Below are positions 1 to 7,803 of a DNA stretch of 64,000 nucleotides, piece after piece (within the stretch, counting starts at the first letter, position 1; every line of letters begins with the position of its first letter). A program made the translations under genes and the position numbers. The notes below the pieces were generated by a model, which was given only the letters and a program-made list of their open reading frames with translations, did not search any database and was not told where the DNA came from. Origin of the DNA: an uncultured bacterium (GTDB taxonomy: Bacteria > Patescibacteriota > Saccharimonadia > Saccharimonadales > Saccharimonadaceae); assembly GCA_938017895.1 (NCBI GenBank), contig CALIJI010000007.1, forward strand, positions 46,880-110,879. The letters run 5' to 3'.

Positions 1-1005
1 CATTTTCTCACAGAATTCCAAAATTAGTTCAGCAGGGGTTTTAGTGATCTCATCTGATAAGTGAATTTCTTCACTCGTCGCTTCGCTTAACGCCAAAAAC
101 GCTTCTTTTTGGGCTGGAATAACTTTACCGTCGCTGAGTAAAGCGTTAAACTTCTTTTCAGCTTCTTTTCTGGCAACTTCTCGCTCGCGCCACGCAACTT
201 CAGCTTCGCGTTGGGCGATTTCAGCTTCGCGCTTCGCAATATCTTTCTCGCGGTTGACGACTTCGCCATCGTCAGAATCGTCGCTCAACTCTTCATTTTC
301 TTTCGGCGCTTCAGCCTCTTCGAACTGCTTCTTAACTGACTCAACTTGGTCTTCTGGCACTTCGATTTCTTCGCCAGCTTTAACGAGTTCAATTTTTTCT
401 TCGCCATCGAGCTCAAACTTCACTTCGACATCAAACTCGCGCTCATTCTTGATTTTTACGAATTTCATCCCTTCTCCTTCGTTATTAATTTCTTTATCAC
501 TAAACAGCATACTCGCGCTCGATTCGCCGCACGCCACAAACTGGTTCATCCCCTTAATGTAAGGGTCGACTACCAGCCCGACGTGTTTCAAAAGTGCGCC
601 AACGCGCTGTCCAGTTTTCTTGTCCAAATAATCTTCGCTAAATCCCATCGAAACGTCCGGAATCAAGCGATTTTCGATTTTTTCAACCGTCTCTTCGTCG
701 CGAATCTCAATCAGGGCATCAATTCCCTCGTCGGTGATTTTCAGCTCTTTGACTTCGCCACGATTCAACTCAGCCAGTTCAACATCATTTTTCGGGTGTC
801 CAAGCGGCACGGCAACCACGCCATACTTTCCACTTTCGAAATTATCCACAATCTCTTTGGCGAAATCCTCATCCAAAACCATTTTTTCGCCACCGTTCGG
901 GTTCACATACTCGCCAAACAAGCAAATCTGTTTCCAGAACTGCTTAAATTCGCTTTTTACGTCCGCTAGTCGAACTTCCAAATCTCTGTTGATAAAAATA
1001 TTCAT
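1..1005 (-). CDS. Phage prohead protease / scaffold protein (C-terminus beyond window)
   Basis: This reading frame is open for 335 codons and runs off the left edge. The N-terminal part (about residues 1-160) resembles capsid maturation proteases of the Mu gpI / HK97 S78 kind: GHPK with His70, PDVSMGFS with Ser119 and Ser123, then HVGLVVDP near residue 141. The later part (about 220-300) is a charged coiled coil with repeats of the REAE/REVA kind, as expected of an internal scaffold domain. I infer that it cleaves and scaffolds the prohead. It sits downstream of the portal-MuF gene, the usual head-gene order. The ATG at 1005 follows a GAGAGG Shine-Dalgarno site lying inside a hairpin arm. The family is fairly sure; the exact protease class is not. 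Confidence 0.75.
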   Translation of the reverse strand, partial: MNIFINRDLEVRLADVKSEFKQFWKQICLFGEYVNPNGGEKMVLDEDFAKEIVDNFESGKYGVVAVPLGHPKNDVELAELNRGEVKELKITDEGIDALIEIRDEETVEKIENRLIPDVSMGFSEDYLDKKTGQRVGALLKHVGLVVDPYIKGMNQFVACGESSASMLFSDKEINNEGEGMKFVKIKNEREFDVEVKFELDGEEKIELVKAGEEIEVPEDQVESVKKQFEEAEAPKENEELSDDSDDGEVVNREKDIAKREAEIAQREAEVAWREREVARKEAEKKFNALLSDGKVIPAQKEAFLALSEATSEEIHLSDEITKTPAELILEFCEKM

Positions 1006-1009
1006 AAAT

Positions 1010-1042
1010 AAACCTCTCAAGCGATACCAACTCGAGAGGTTT
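1010..1042 (-). promoter_or_regulatory. Hairpin enclosing the ribosome binding site of the prohead protease gene
   Basis: In the minus-strand RNA, AAACCTCTCGAG (1042-1031) pairs with CTTGAGAGGTTT (1021-1010). This gives a 12-bp stem with one G-U pair and a 9-nt loop. The only Shine-Dalgarno-like sequence, GAGAGG, is in the 3' arm, just before ATTTATG. A folded stem should hide it. I infer translational control or coupling. Confidence 0.6.
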
Positions 1043-1067
1043 GAATTTATAACTTTTACATCAGCCC

Positions 1068-1116
1068 AAAAGAAAATGCGCCCCTTTCGAGTCGCATATC
1101 TGTTTCGATTATATCA
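1068..1116 (-). promoter_or_regulatory. Phage promoter A with terminator-like hairpin at the transcript start
   Basis: An extended -10 TGATATAAT (-10 at 1108-1113) is followed within about 10 nt by a hairpin. ATGCG (1097-1093) pairs with CGCAT (1080-1076), closing over a partly paired interior, and TTTTCTTTTGG follows. The order promoter, hairpin, U tract, GG recurs at 4067, 7279 and 7470. It lies between the immunity gene and the protease gene. Confidence 0.6.
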
Positions 1117-1142
1117 TCATCGAACAATATTGTAAAGATATT

Positions 1143-1421
1143 TTATCTAAAAATCTCAAAATTATCTGCCAAGAATTTTCGCTTCTGCCCAAGCGGGTCA
1201 TTTTTTTCGAAATCCTCGCAAGCTTCTTTATCGCCAATATACAAAGCGCCCATAAAGATCTTCTCGACAGAATCATCTTCATTAAGAGCATAACACCATA
1301 TATTGTCGCCGAGAATATCCTCAGAATCAAAAACTGCAAAATAAGCCACGCCGTCAATTTTGCCCAGCGATTTTACCGTATCAAGCTCATCTATTTTCGC
1401 AATTCGTTGAATCTTTTCCAT
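1143..1421 (-). CDS. Small acidic protein, candidate immunity protein to the MuF toxin
   Basis: This 92-residue acidic protein has no recognised family and no signal peptide or membrane segment. Its ATG overlaps the stop of the portal-MuF-toxin gene (TAATG), with AAAGG just upstream, so the two are translationally coupled. Polymorphic toxin genes are typically followed directly by a small gene for a cognate immunity protein that binds the toxin domain. Position, size and charge fit that role, and the gene is not a normal head-module member. The function is inferred from context only. It could instead be a small head accessory protein. Confidence 0.6.
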   Translation of the reverse strand: MEKIQRIAKIDELDTVKSLGKIDGVAYFAVFDSEDILGDNIWCYALNEDDSVEKIFMGALYIGDKEACEDFEKNDPLGQKRKFLADNFEIFR

Positions 1422-4048
1422 TATTTGCCTTTCATTATTAATTTTAGCATATCTTGATCAATTTTTCGATCATCAACTCTCAACGCCCAAAACATACCTT
1501 TCGCCCTACCCGTCCAAGAATAGAATTCGTCGAGGCTTCTTATTTTGCCATTTTGCGGATCAATGAATCTCAAAACACCTTTCGAATTCTCAACCAAAAT
1601 AGTATGCCCTGTTTTTTCTCGCCAAACCCAGCCAATTTGATGACGCTCGCCGGGCGCAATGTTGCGCAAATATTCCTTGAAATAATTCATATTTAGATTC
1701 TCAAACTCTCCGGCTTTTTTGTTAAACCTAAAGTTATAATAAATGTCGTCACTCTCAGCGCCCCACATCTTGCGAATATTCGCCAAACTACCAAAATTCT
1801 TGTCCAAAGCAGGCAAAGCCTCCACATCATACCCACGCCGCCGCATTTCATAAGTTGGCACGCATCGCTGGCAGTTCGTTTGATATTCTCGTCCAGATGA
1901 ATAATTCGGGTTTGTGCCAGCCAACGCTTCTTTTCGGCTAATTCTGGTCTTTTCAGGCAAAACAAATTCATCATTTTTAATTCGAGCCAGCGCGGCCTTC
2001 TTGGTTTCGTCTTTCGAAATTTTCCCGCTATCAATCAATTCACTTTTCGTCATTCTTTGAAAACCATCTCGTTCAGCAACTTTCTCAACCCGTGGCACAT
2101 TTTCCCCCGTCTCGCCACCTTCAACCACTCGCACCAAAGTTGCACGACAGCCAAAATGTCTTGGCGGAATCAAATCAGGGTTTTTCTTCCACTCCTTCCA
2201 CTTCATGCGCTTGTCATCCAGGTAAGAACAACCAGCAGTTGTTCGCCCGTCCAGAATCGCCGCATATTCAATCAAATCTTCGTCATCAAAATCTGCATAA
2301 ATCCCAGAATTCACTCCACGCCCCACCAAATAGCCGGCAGTTGGCTTGGCGCGCTTCACAAACCAACTCATAACTTTCGCAGCCAAAATATTTTTCAGCG
2401 CCTTGCTAATAACCGAACGATTATTATCTGCAAGCAAAACATCATTCACCAATTCGCTTTCGATAAATTCCGCCAAGTCTCGCGCCTGCTTTTCGAAAAT
2501 CCAGTCGATATACTCCTCAGCCTCTTTGCTAAACTCCTTCGAATTTCTGCCAGCCTTCAACCCCTCGCGATTAGCGGCAAAAATCTTGCCTTCGGTGTAG
2601 CTCTGTTTAAAAGTCTGCGCCAACAAATCGCGATATTCATCAGGTAATTCAACTTCAATCTTGTCGCCAAATTCAGCTTCGGCGTATTTTTCAGCCAAAT
2701 CTTCCGCCACCCGTTCGAAAATTGGGCGGCTAACTTCTAAAAAACGCTTTTCAAGCTCTTTCCATTTTTTGTCCAGGTTCTTGAAGTGTTTATCTGGCTC
2801 GGCGTGAGTGTGCGAATCGCTCAAATTCTGCTCACTCTTTCGAACTTCCTTTTTCGAAATTTCCAGCCCCAAACGCTCCGCCGTGCGGTCTTCGATCTGC
2901 TTCACAACCTCATCGCTAATCTTATCTTTTTCCAGTAACGAACGAAAGTTTTCATAAATCGCACTGGTCACGCTCTGGTCAATTTTGGCAAACTTAAAAA
3001 CTGGATATTTCGGCTCGGCAAAATTAAGGTCGATTAGGTCAGCAATCAAAAACTGGTTAATGTGCGCCTCGAGCTTATCCAGAATGCTCTGCAAACTCAT
3101 CTGAAAAACCCCAGCTTGACTCATGCTCAAAGCATAACTTCCACTCGAACTCGCCCCTTGTGTGCCCAAAAGCATAAAGTTTGCCAGCACCGAAAATGCC
3201 ATTTCGCTTTTCTGCCGTTCAATTGACTGGTGCGGGTCGCGCCCGTCGCTGTCGAGAGTTTTAATATCAAAACCTTTCGGCATACCCATCGCGCTGTGAA
3301 CTTTACCCAGCCGTGCTACTTTCGCCACAATAGAACCGAGCTTATTCTCCATTCCCGAATGCTCTTCCGTCTCAATCAGGATTTTCGTTTTAATCGCGTC
3401 ATTTTGAAGAGCAATACTATCCAAATATTCCAACTTCTTTTTCTTATCCAAATTCGCCACCGCTCCAGCAAAAATACTTCGCCCATAAAGCATATCGAAT
3501 TTTTTATTATGTGTAAAAAGAAAAGTCTTGTGCGCCGGAATCTCCACCGAGCCCACGTCAACATTTTGTTTCACGCCTTTATATCCGCCCTTGTCGTCTT
3601 TCAAAATCTCCACGCTTCGCGAATCTCGCAACGCCAGTTTAGCAATTTCCAAGTGCTCGCCGTTCAAGCGATACACCTTTTCGAATACCACAAAACCATC
3701 TAGTAGCGCCAACATCGCTTGGTCAAGAAATAAATCAAACGGTGTCTCCATTCCACCTTTAAAACTGGCTTCGAACAAGTTTTTTCGAACAAATTCTGCT
3801 TGCTTTTCAGCCATTTTATCGTTTTTGTCCGCCGGATAAATCTCATACTCACTCGCCAAAATCGGCATCGTCACAATATTGAATAAACCCGAAATTGTAG
3901 CGTCTTTCATCATCTGGCGATATTCGTGAATTTTTCGCTCGCGCATCAAACTACTCTGCTCGTCATCCCACGCGCCAAAAATGCCAGTGCCGGAATCCAC
4001 CGCCTGACCAATTTCTTTTTTCAATTCCTGTTTTTTCTTGCCAAACAT
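1421..4048 (-). CDS. Portal protein fused to MuF head protein and a C-terminal papain-fold toxin
   Basis: The product has 875 residues. I start at the ATG at 4048, which follows AGGAGAGAGG; an earlier in-frame ATG at 4090 lies in the leader hairpin. Residues about 1-410 look like a Mu gp29/DUF935-type portal (DGFVVFEKVY motif). A linker follows, then a MuF/SPP1 gp7 minor head domain ending in LDGRTTAGCSYLDD and PPRHFGCRATL, at about residues 450-660. The last 175 residues carry TNCQRC (Cys726), GHTILV (His815) and RFIDPQNG (Asp830), the triad layout of papain-fold toxins such as glutamine deamidase toxin 1. Portal and MuF are usually separate proteins. I infer that the domain is carried on the head as a polymorphic toxin and may be delivered with DNA. 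Confidence 0.8.
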   Translation of the reverse strand: MFGKKKQELKKEIGQAVDSGTGIFGAWDDEQSSLMRERKIHEYRQMMKDATISGLFNIVTMPILASEYEIYPADKNDKMAEKQAEFVRKNLFEASFKGGMETPFDLFLDQAMLALLDGFVVFEKVYRLNGEHLEIAKLALRDSRSVEILKDDKGGYKGVKQNVDVGSVEIPAHKTFLFTHNKKFDMLYGRSIFAGAVANLDKKKKLEYLDSIALQNDAIKTKILIETEEHSGMENKLGSIVAKVARLGKVHSAMGMPKGFDIKTLDSDGRDPHQSIERQKSEMAFSVLANFMLLGTQGASSSGSYALSMSQAGVFQMSLQSILDKLEAHINQFLIADLIDLNFAEPKYPVFKFAKIDQSVTSAIYENFRSLLEKDKISDEVVKQIEDRTAERLGLEISKKEVRKSEQNLSDSHTHAEPDKHFKNLDKKWKELEKRFLEVSRPIFERVAEDLAEKYAEAEFGDKIEVELPDEYRDLLAQTFKQSYTEGKIFAANREGLKAGRNSKEFSKEAEEYIDWIFEKQARDLAEFIESELVNDVLLADNNRSVISKALKNILAAKVMSWFVKRAKPTAGYLVGRGVNSGIYADFDDEDLIEYAAILDGRTTAGCSYLDDKRMKWKEWKKNPDLIPPRHFGCRATLVRVVEGGETGENVPRVEKVAERDGFQRMTKSELIDSGKISKDETKKAALARIKNDEFVLPEKTRISRKEALAGTNPNYSSGREYQTNCQRCVPTYEMRRRGYDVEALPALDKNFGSLANIRKMWGAESDDIYYNFRFNKKAGEFENLNMNYFKEYLRNIAPGERHQIGWVWREKTGHTILVENSKGVLRFIDPQNGKIRSLDEFYSWTGRAKGMFWALRVDDRKIDQDMLKLIMKGK

Positions 4049-4066
4049 CCTCTCTCCTTTTTCAAG

Positions 4067-4122
4067 CCAAAATAAAACGACCCGCCTCACGGCAAAGTCG
4101 CATATCTGGTATTATTATACCA
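4067..4122 (-). promoter_or_regulatory. Phage promoter B with terminator-like hairpin at the transcript start
   Basis: The extended -10 TGGTATAAT (-10 at 4114-4119) is followed by a hairpin. CGAC (4100-4097) pairs with GTCG (4081-4078), and an inner GCC/GGC stem has a GTGA loop. TTTTATTTTGG comes next, then the strong Shine-Dalgarno site of the portal-MuF-toxin gene. ATATGCGAC at the transcript start is shared with element A, and ATGCGAC with element C. Confidence 0.6.
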
Positions 4123-4145
4123 TAAAAAGGACGATATTTAAAGAA

Positions 4146-5330
4146 TTATTTTTTAGGTATAGGCATTTTTTCTACTAAGTTTCTAACAGCTATATCGTAT
4201 TCTCGCTCGATATACTCTTCACTGTGCTTAAACCCAGAAGGTATTTTATCTTGCGACAAACACCTTTCATCGACATATACATTGCAATAATCTGCCGATT
4301 CGATAAAATCTATACCGCCGATTGGTGTATAGCAAGTAGTTTGAAATACTACAAAATAAAATGTTTCATCAACTAGCTGCATCCCCTCGCAAGCATATCT
4401 GATATTTATGATAATATATTTAATCCTCTTAAAAGCGTCAATTGACACTTTCTGGCTCCCCCAAATAGGTGTCAGTGGAGTACATACACTAAAAGAATAC
4501 TCTTCTGAATCATTACTCCTAGGCTCTTCAACTTCAATAGTAAAATCATCTAAAATATACTCGTCAGCACTTGGATATATCGGAGGGTTTTTGCCAAAAA
4601 ATATATTGATATCTTCACTTAAAAGAGTATTGAAATACTCGTCTACTAATAACAATCGACAATTTAAATAATAGTCTTTAATGAATTTATATTTATCAGA
4701 GGAAACTTTTATCCCTACTTTAATAGCAGAGTTGGCCTCGGGTTTAATGAAAGCATATTTAATAATCGGTGTAAGCTTAAAATTCGGAAGCCTACCGTCG
4801 GACAAATACATAGCTCGAATCAAATTTTCATCAAGCTTTTCACTTTTAGTTCCTCTGCGAACAAAATATTCTCCCACATATTCCCTCTTTGAGCCAGAGA
4901 CTTTATTATAATTACTTCTTACTCTGTGTGGACTTAGTTCGCTTTTAGGTATATATATTGCGATTGGACTATTGTCGTCAGAACTATCCAGAGAACGAAT
5001 AGAGTAGCCATGCAATTTAGGATCAAGAATATCAGTGAGATTCCTCTCAGCCCATTCCTCAAGATTAGCCTCCTCATTAATTAGAACCAATCCAGATTCT
5101 TTTCGTTTATCAACTCCAACGATCAAAATACCCCCGTCAGTGTTAGCAAATGCGCATATTTCCTTAGCTAACACCACTCGCATGTCCGCAGATTCAAATT
5201 TGTCACTAGTTAGGGGTTTTGTTACGCTTTTAAATTCAATCCAGCTAGATTCTCCGTCGTCTATATCTGACAGATAATTTTCTATATCTTTAACTGATTT
5301 AATTTTTTCGAAAACATTTTTTATTTCCAT
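4146..5330 (-). CDS. AlbA_2 / Schlafen-like nucleic-acid-binding protein, prophage moron
   Basis: This is a 394-residue soluble protein. The N-terminal 160 residues match the AlbA_2 (Schlafen AAA_4) pattern: SSWIEFKS, then KEICAFANTDGGILIVGVD, then a SPHRVR segment and YFVRRGTKSEKLD. The C-terminal half is unrecognised. AlbA_2 proteins include regulators and several antiphage effectors. The gene sits between terL and the portal gene, where tailed phages normally have no extra gene. Its own leaderless promoter overlaps the terL stop, so it can be expressed without the late genes. That is the signature of a moron. A defence or superinfection-exclusion role is inferred. Confidence 0.75.
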   Translation of the reverse strand: MEIKNVFEKIKSVKDIENYLSDIDDGESSWIEFKSVTKPLTSDKFESADMRVVLAKEICAFANTDGGILIVGVDKRKESGLVLINEEANLEEWAERNLTDILDPKLHGYSIRSLDSSDDNSPIAIYIPKSELSPHRVRSNYNKVSGSKREYVGEYFVRRGTKSEKLDENLIRAMYLSDGRLPNFKLTPIIKYAFIKPEANSAIKVGIKVSSDKYKFIKDYYLNCRLLLVDEYFNTLLSEDINIFFGKNPPIYPSADEYILDDFTIEVEEPRSNDSEEYSFSVCTPLTPIWGSQKVSIDAFKRIKYIIINIRYACEGMQLVDETFYFVVFQTTCYTPIGGIDFIESADYCNVYVDERCLSQDKIPSGFKHSEEYIEREYDIAVRNLVEKMPIPKK

Positions 5331-5345
5331 ATCTTAATTATAACA
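5331..5345 (-). promoter_or_regulatory. Leaderless promoter of the AlbA_2 gene, overlapping the terL stop codon
   Basis: The minus strand reads TGTTATAAT, then six bases, then ATG. The -10 hexamer (5337-5342) contains the terL TAA stop (5338-5340). With start about 7 nt downstream of the -10, transcription would begin at or next to the AUG. No Shine-Dalgarno sequence is present. Confidence 0.6.
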
Positions 5346-6852
5346 TATCACCCTCTTCCGGATTGTATCCACCCCCAAGCTCAAAATCATCAACTCTCAC
5401 CTCTCCACCGCCATCTACCAGCAACATTCGCACAGTATAAACCATCGCATCAACCATATCATCGTGCGCACCATTCGGAAATTCCATCAGCTGATCATGT
5501 AAATCCTGAATCTTATTCGCCGAATTCAAAAAGTAAACCTGCCCGCTTTCAAAAAACCGACTCACTGCCACCAATCGACTAATCTTATCGCTTCCAGCTT
5601 TTAAACCACGCAATGGCAATCCTGCCAATAAATCCTTAAAAACCAAGCCCAACGCCCCATCCTCAATTCCAATAAACTGCGGCTCAAATCTCGCATATAA
5701 TCGCTTAACATCTTCACCATTCTCGCTCACACTTCGTCGTTCATTGCCGACATAACGAATAAACACATTTTTGTTCTGGTCAAGACTCGCCACCACTTTA
5801 CCCGTCGGGTCGGCGGTGTCGCGCTGACTGACCGCAGGGTCAACCGCCATCACCGTCTTTCGAATCACGCTCGACGCTGGAATTTCATCAATCCACTTAA
5901 TCTGCTCGGGCTTAATAATCAGATCGTCTTCGCTCAACGGCTTATTTTGATATTCCTGTGCAAACACAATCGAACCCACATATTTTGGGTGATTCGGGTT
6001 ATCTCGCAAATCCCTAAGCTCTGACAAATCCATATGTTCCGGCCATAAAGCGAACTCTTCACCTTTCGCATCTTTCATAATTGCAGAAAATAGCATAGTT
6101 CGCCAGCTTCGAAAGCCTTCCTTGCCGTCTAAAATATTTTGCAAAAGTGAATCATAATGCAAAATTGTTCCAATCATAATAATTCGACCCTTTCGACTCA
6201 ACGCCGGCATTGCCGCCTTTCGAAACCAGTCTTTTAACTTCTTACGTTGATAAGCTGTTGCAACTTGTTCATCATTTTCCAGGTCGTCAAAAATAATCAA
6301 ATCAGGGCGAGCTGAGCCATCTCGGATACCACGAATTTTCATTCCAGCACCTTTTGCAGTCCACCGCACGCCACTCGCCGTTTTAATATCGCCATCTCGC
6401 CACAGTTCGCCAGTTAAATCGCCATAAAGCCACTTTAAACGGATATTGCTATCAATCTCATCACGCAGCGCATTCACAAACTCCACACTCTGCGTCACAG
6501 TGTCGCTAATAATTAAACCAAATCGCACCTTTTGCTGGACTGTCGCCCAAAGTGCATAAGTAAAGTTAACAATTGTTGACTTAGCGTGACCACGGGGTGC
6601 ACAGATAGCCACTCTTGAATTTTCGCCGCTAATCTCTCTCAAAATCTGCTTGTGAAAGTCCGGCGTTTCCAGTTCAATATATTCTTTTGAAATGAACCAG
6701 CCAAACAAGTGGATATTTTCGGGTCGCTTAAAAATTCCCCTTAAAACTTTACGTAAAAAAGGCTTATCGTGGCGATATTTGTCACAAACCCGCAAAATAT
6801 CTGCTCTTGTTAGCTCTTTATTAGCTAAAGATTGCTTCGTCGAGCTCGGCAT
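5338..6852 (-). CDS. terL: Phage terminase large subunit
   Basis: This 504-residue packaging motor pumps DNA into proheads and cuts it. Walker A is APRGHAKST at residues 85-93 and Walker B is LIIFDDLE at about 185-192. A coupling motif (MIGTILHYDS) follows. The RNase H-like nuclease shows AVDPAVSQRD near residue 332 and HDDMVDAMVYT near the C-terminus. The length is normal for the family. The start lies inside the terS end (32-nt overlap), so translation is coupled to terS. It acts with TerS and the portal encoded next to it. Confidence 0.93.
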   Translation of the reverse strand: MPSSTKQSLANKELTRADILRVCDKYRHDKPFLRKVLRGIFKRPENIHLFGWFISKEYIELETPDFHKQILREISGENSRVAICAPRGHAKSTIVNFTYALWATVQQKVRFGLIISDTVTQSVEFVNALRDEIDSNIRLKWLYGDLTGELWRDGDIKTASGVRWTAKGAGMKIRGIRDGSARPDLIIFDDLENDEQVATAYQRKKLKDWFRKAAMPALSRKGRIIMIGTILHYDSLLQNILDGKEGFRSWRTMLFSAIMKDAKGEEFALWPEHMDLSELRDLRDNPNHPKYVGSIVFAQEYQNKPLSEDDLIIKPEQIKWIDEIPASSVIRKTVMAVDPAVSQRDTADPTGKVVASLDQNKNVFIRYVGNERRSVSENGEDVKRLYARFEPQFIGIEDGALGLVFKDLLAGLPLRGLKAGSDKISRLVAVSRFFESGQVYFLNSANKIQDLHDQLMEFPNGAHDDMVDAMVYTVRMLLVDGGGEVRVDDFELGGGYNPEEGDML

Positions 6853-7267
6853 CGCTCAAATCCTTTTCTTTCTGAGCTTTAATCTTCAAATCTTTTTCAT
6901 CGCGCCACCCGCAGACATTCTTCATCGTAAAAATCACAAAACTTGCGCTCGTCACGCCAGCAAGCCCGACATTGATTAAAAACTCCTCTTGTAGCTCCTT
7001 ACACCTCTTATAGGCTTCGGAAAACTCTTGGTGCTTTTTACGCCATTCAGCTAAAGTATCTGTATTAACATTAATTTTTCTTGCAAATTTCGCAAAAGTC
7101 GGCATCGCATTTGCTACTCTCCTTTCAGTGGTCGATCCATCTCTTCTCATATCTTCAACAATCCGAGTTGCATCGACATCAAAATAAGCCACTATCTCTT
7201 TACAGTATTTCTGATTATATTTGGTCGGTCTACCTATAGTTTTTTTAGCTTGTGTTTTTTTAACCAT
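6821..7267 (-). CDS. terS: Phage terminase small subunit
   Basis: This 148-residue protein starts with a basic GRPTKYN segment and contains a helix-turn-helix-like stretch (FAKFARKINVNTDTLAEWRKKH, given as separate pieces FAKFARKI and NTDTLAEW). A typical TerS middle part follows (EEFLINVGLAG then TSASFVIFTMKN) and a WRDEKD segment. It should recognise the packaging site and recruit TerL, whose gene overlaps its 3' end. The structured, noncoding DNA immediately upstream (7338-7442) is a plausible recognition site. An AAAGGAG-like site is absent, but GAGAATATT precedes the ATG. Confidence 0.85.
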   Translation of the reverse strand: MVKKTQAKKTIGRPTKYNQKYCKEIVAYFDVDATRIVEDMRRDGSTTERRVANAMPTFAKFARKINVNTDTLAEWRKKHQEFSEAYKRCKELQEEFLINVGLAGVTSASFVIFTMKNVCGWRDEKDLKIKAQKEKDLSDAELDEAIFS

Positions 7268-7278
7268 AATATTCTCTC

Positions 7279-7334
7279 CAAAATAAAAAGCGCCCTACAA
7301 AAAGGTCGCATACTTATTATCTATAATTATATCA
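7279..7334 (-). promoter_or_regulatory. Phage promoter C with terminator-like hairpin, upstream of terS
   Basis: The extended -10 TGATATAAT (-10 at 7326-7331) is followed by GCGACC (7309-7304) pairing with GGGCGC (7295-7290), with one mismatch, and then TTTTTATTTTGG. This is the third copy of the promoter-hairpin-U tract pattern, placed directly before the terS ribosome binding site. Confidence 0.6.
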
Positions 7335-7337
7335 CAA

Positions 7338-7442
7338 CAAGCTGGTGTTTTATAGCCTCTAATGAGGGAGTAACGAACATTAGGTGCGAGTTCGAACTTT
7401 GATTAGCGCCGCAGTTACTCTAAATATACGACTACCAGCTTG
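7338..7442. other. Multibranched inverted-repeat element next to terS (candidate packaging site or structured RNA)
   Basis: Four nested or adjacent stems can be read. CAAGCTGGT (7338-7346) pairs with ACCAGCTTG (7434-7442). CCTC/GAGG (7356-7359 and 7364-7367) closes a TAAT loop. GAGTAAC (7368-7374) pairs with GTTACTC (7414-7420). GGTGC (7383-7387) pairs with GCGCC (7406-7410) around the palindrome AGTTCGAACT (7389-7398). No protein is encoded. The position beside terS suits a pac or cos site; it could instead fold as RNA made from promoter D. Confidence 0.5.
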
Positions 7443-7469
7443 CTATGATTGGCTAAGATTCCAGTGAAT

Positions 7470-7548
7470 CCAAAAATAAAATGGGCACACTAAAAATCTT
7501 TTCGACTGATAGTGTTACCCATTATTCCCTTGGGTATATTATAGCATA
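7470..7548 (-). promoter_or_regulatory. Phage promoter D with long terminator-like hairpin
   Basis: The extended -10 TGCTATAAT (-10 at 7540-7545) is followed by a 44-nt hairpin at 7524-7481. ATGGGTA and CACTA pair with TAGTG and TGCCCAT, with one bulged A, and then TTTATTTTTGG. It is the strongest of the four copies. Its transcript would continue into the multibranched element at 7338-7442. Confidence 0.6.
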
Positions 7549-7660
7549 AGTTTTAAAAAGGAACAAAAAATAAATAAGTTAAAAGATTAAATTAAAACTT
7601 TTATTATATATAAAATATAGTCATTATATACATATATTATCTATATATTTACTATAAAGC
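7549..7660. other. Very AT-rich intergenic stretch
   Basis: About 110 bp almost without G or C lie between promoter D and the sRNA terminator. I see no gene. It could be an easily melted site, for example for replication, but no iterons were recognised. Confidence 0.3.
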
Positions 7661-7765
7661 AAAAAATAACACCCAAGGGGTGCTATTTCAGAAAGGCAAA
7701 AGCCTAAAACCATGTTTCCATGCTCGAGCTTTGCGCCAGAAAGTCTATAAAACTGACACTCGAAC
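7661..7765 (-). ncRNA. Candidate prophage small RNA with its own promoter and terminator
   Basis: An extended -10 TGATATAAT (-10 at 7772-7777) predicts a start near 7765. About 80 nt later a perfect 10-bp hairpin follows, AATAGCACCC / GGGTGTTATT with a CTT loop (7687-7665), and then TTTTTT. Inside are a CATG-GAAA-CATG stem-loop and an AGGC-TTTT-GCCT stem-loop. There is no open frame of note. The promoter, stems and intrinsic terminator fit an sRNA. Its target is unknown. Confidence 0.55.
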
Positions 7766-7803
7766 TCTTTTATTATATCAAATTTTGCAAAAGAAATAAA
7801 GCT

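Noticed and set aside
254..1135. Plus-strand open frames over the left edge
   Set aside because: They mirror the minus-strand prohead protease frame, which has motifs, a coiled coil and a ribosome binding site; the plus frames have none.
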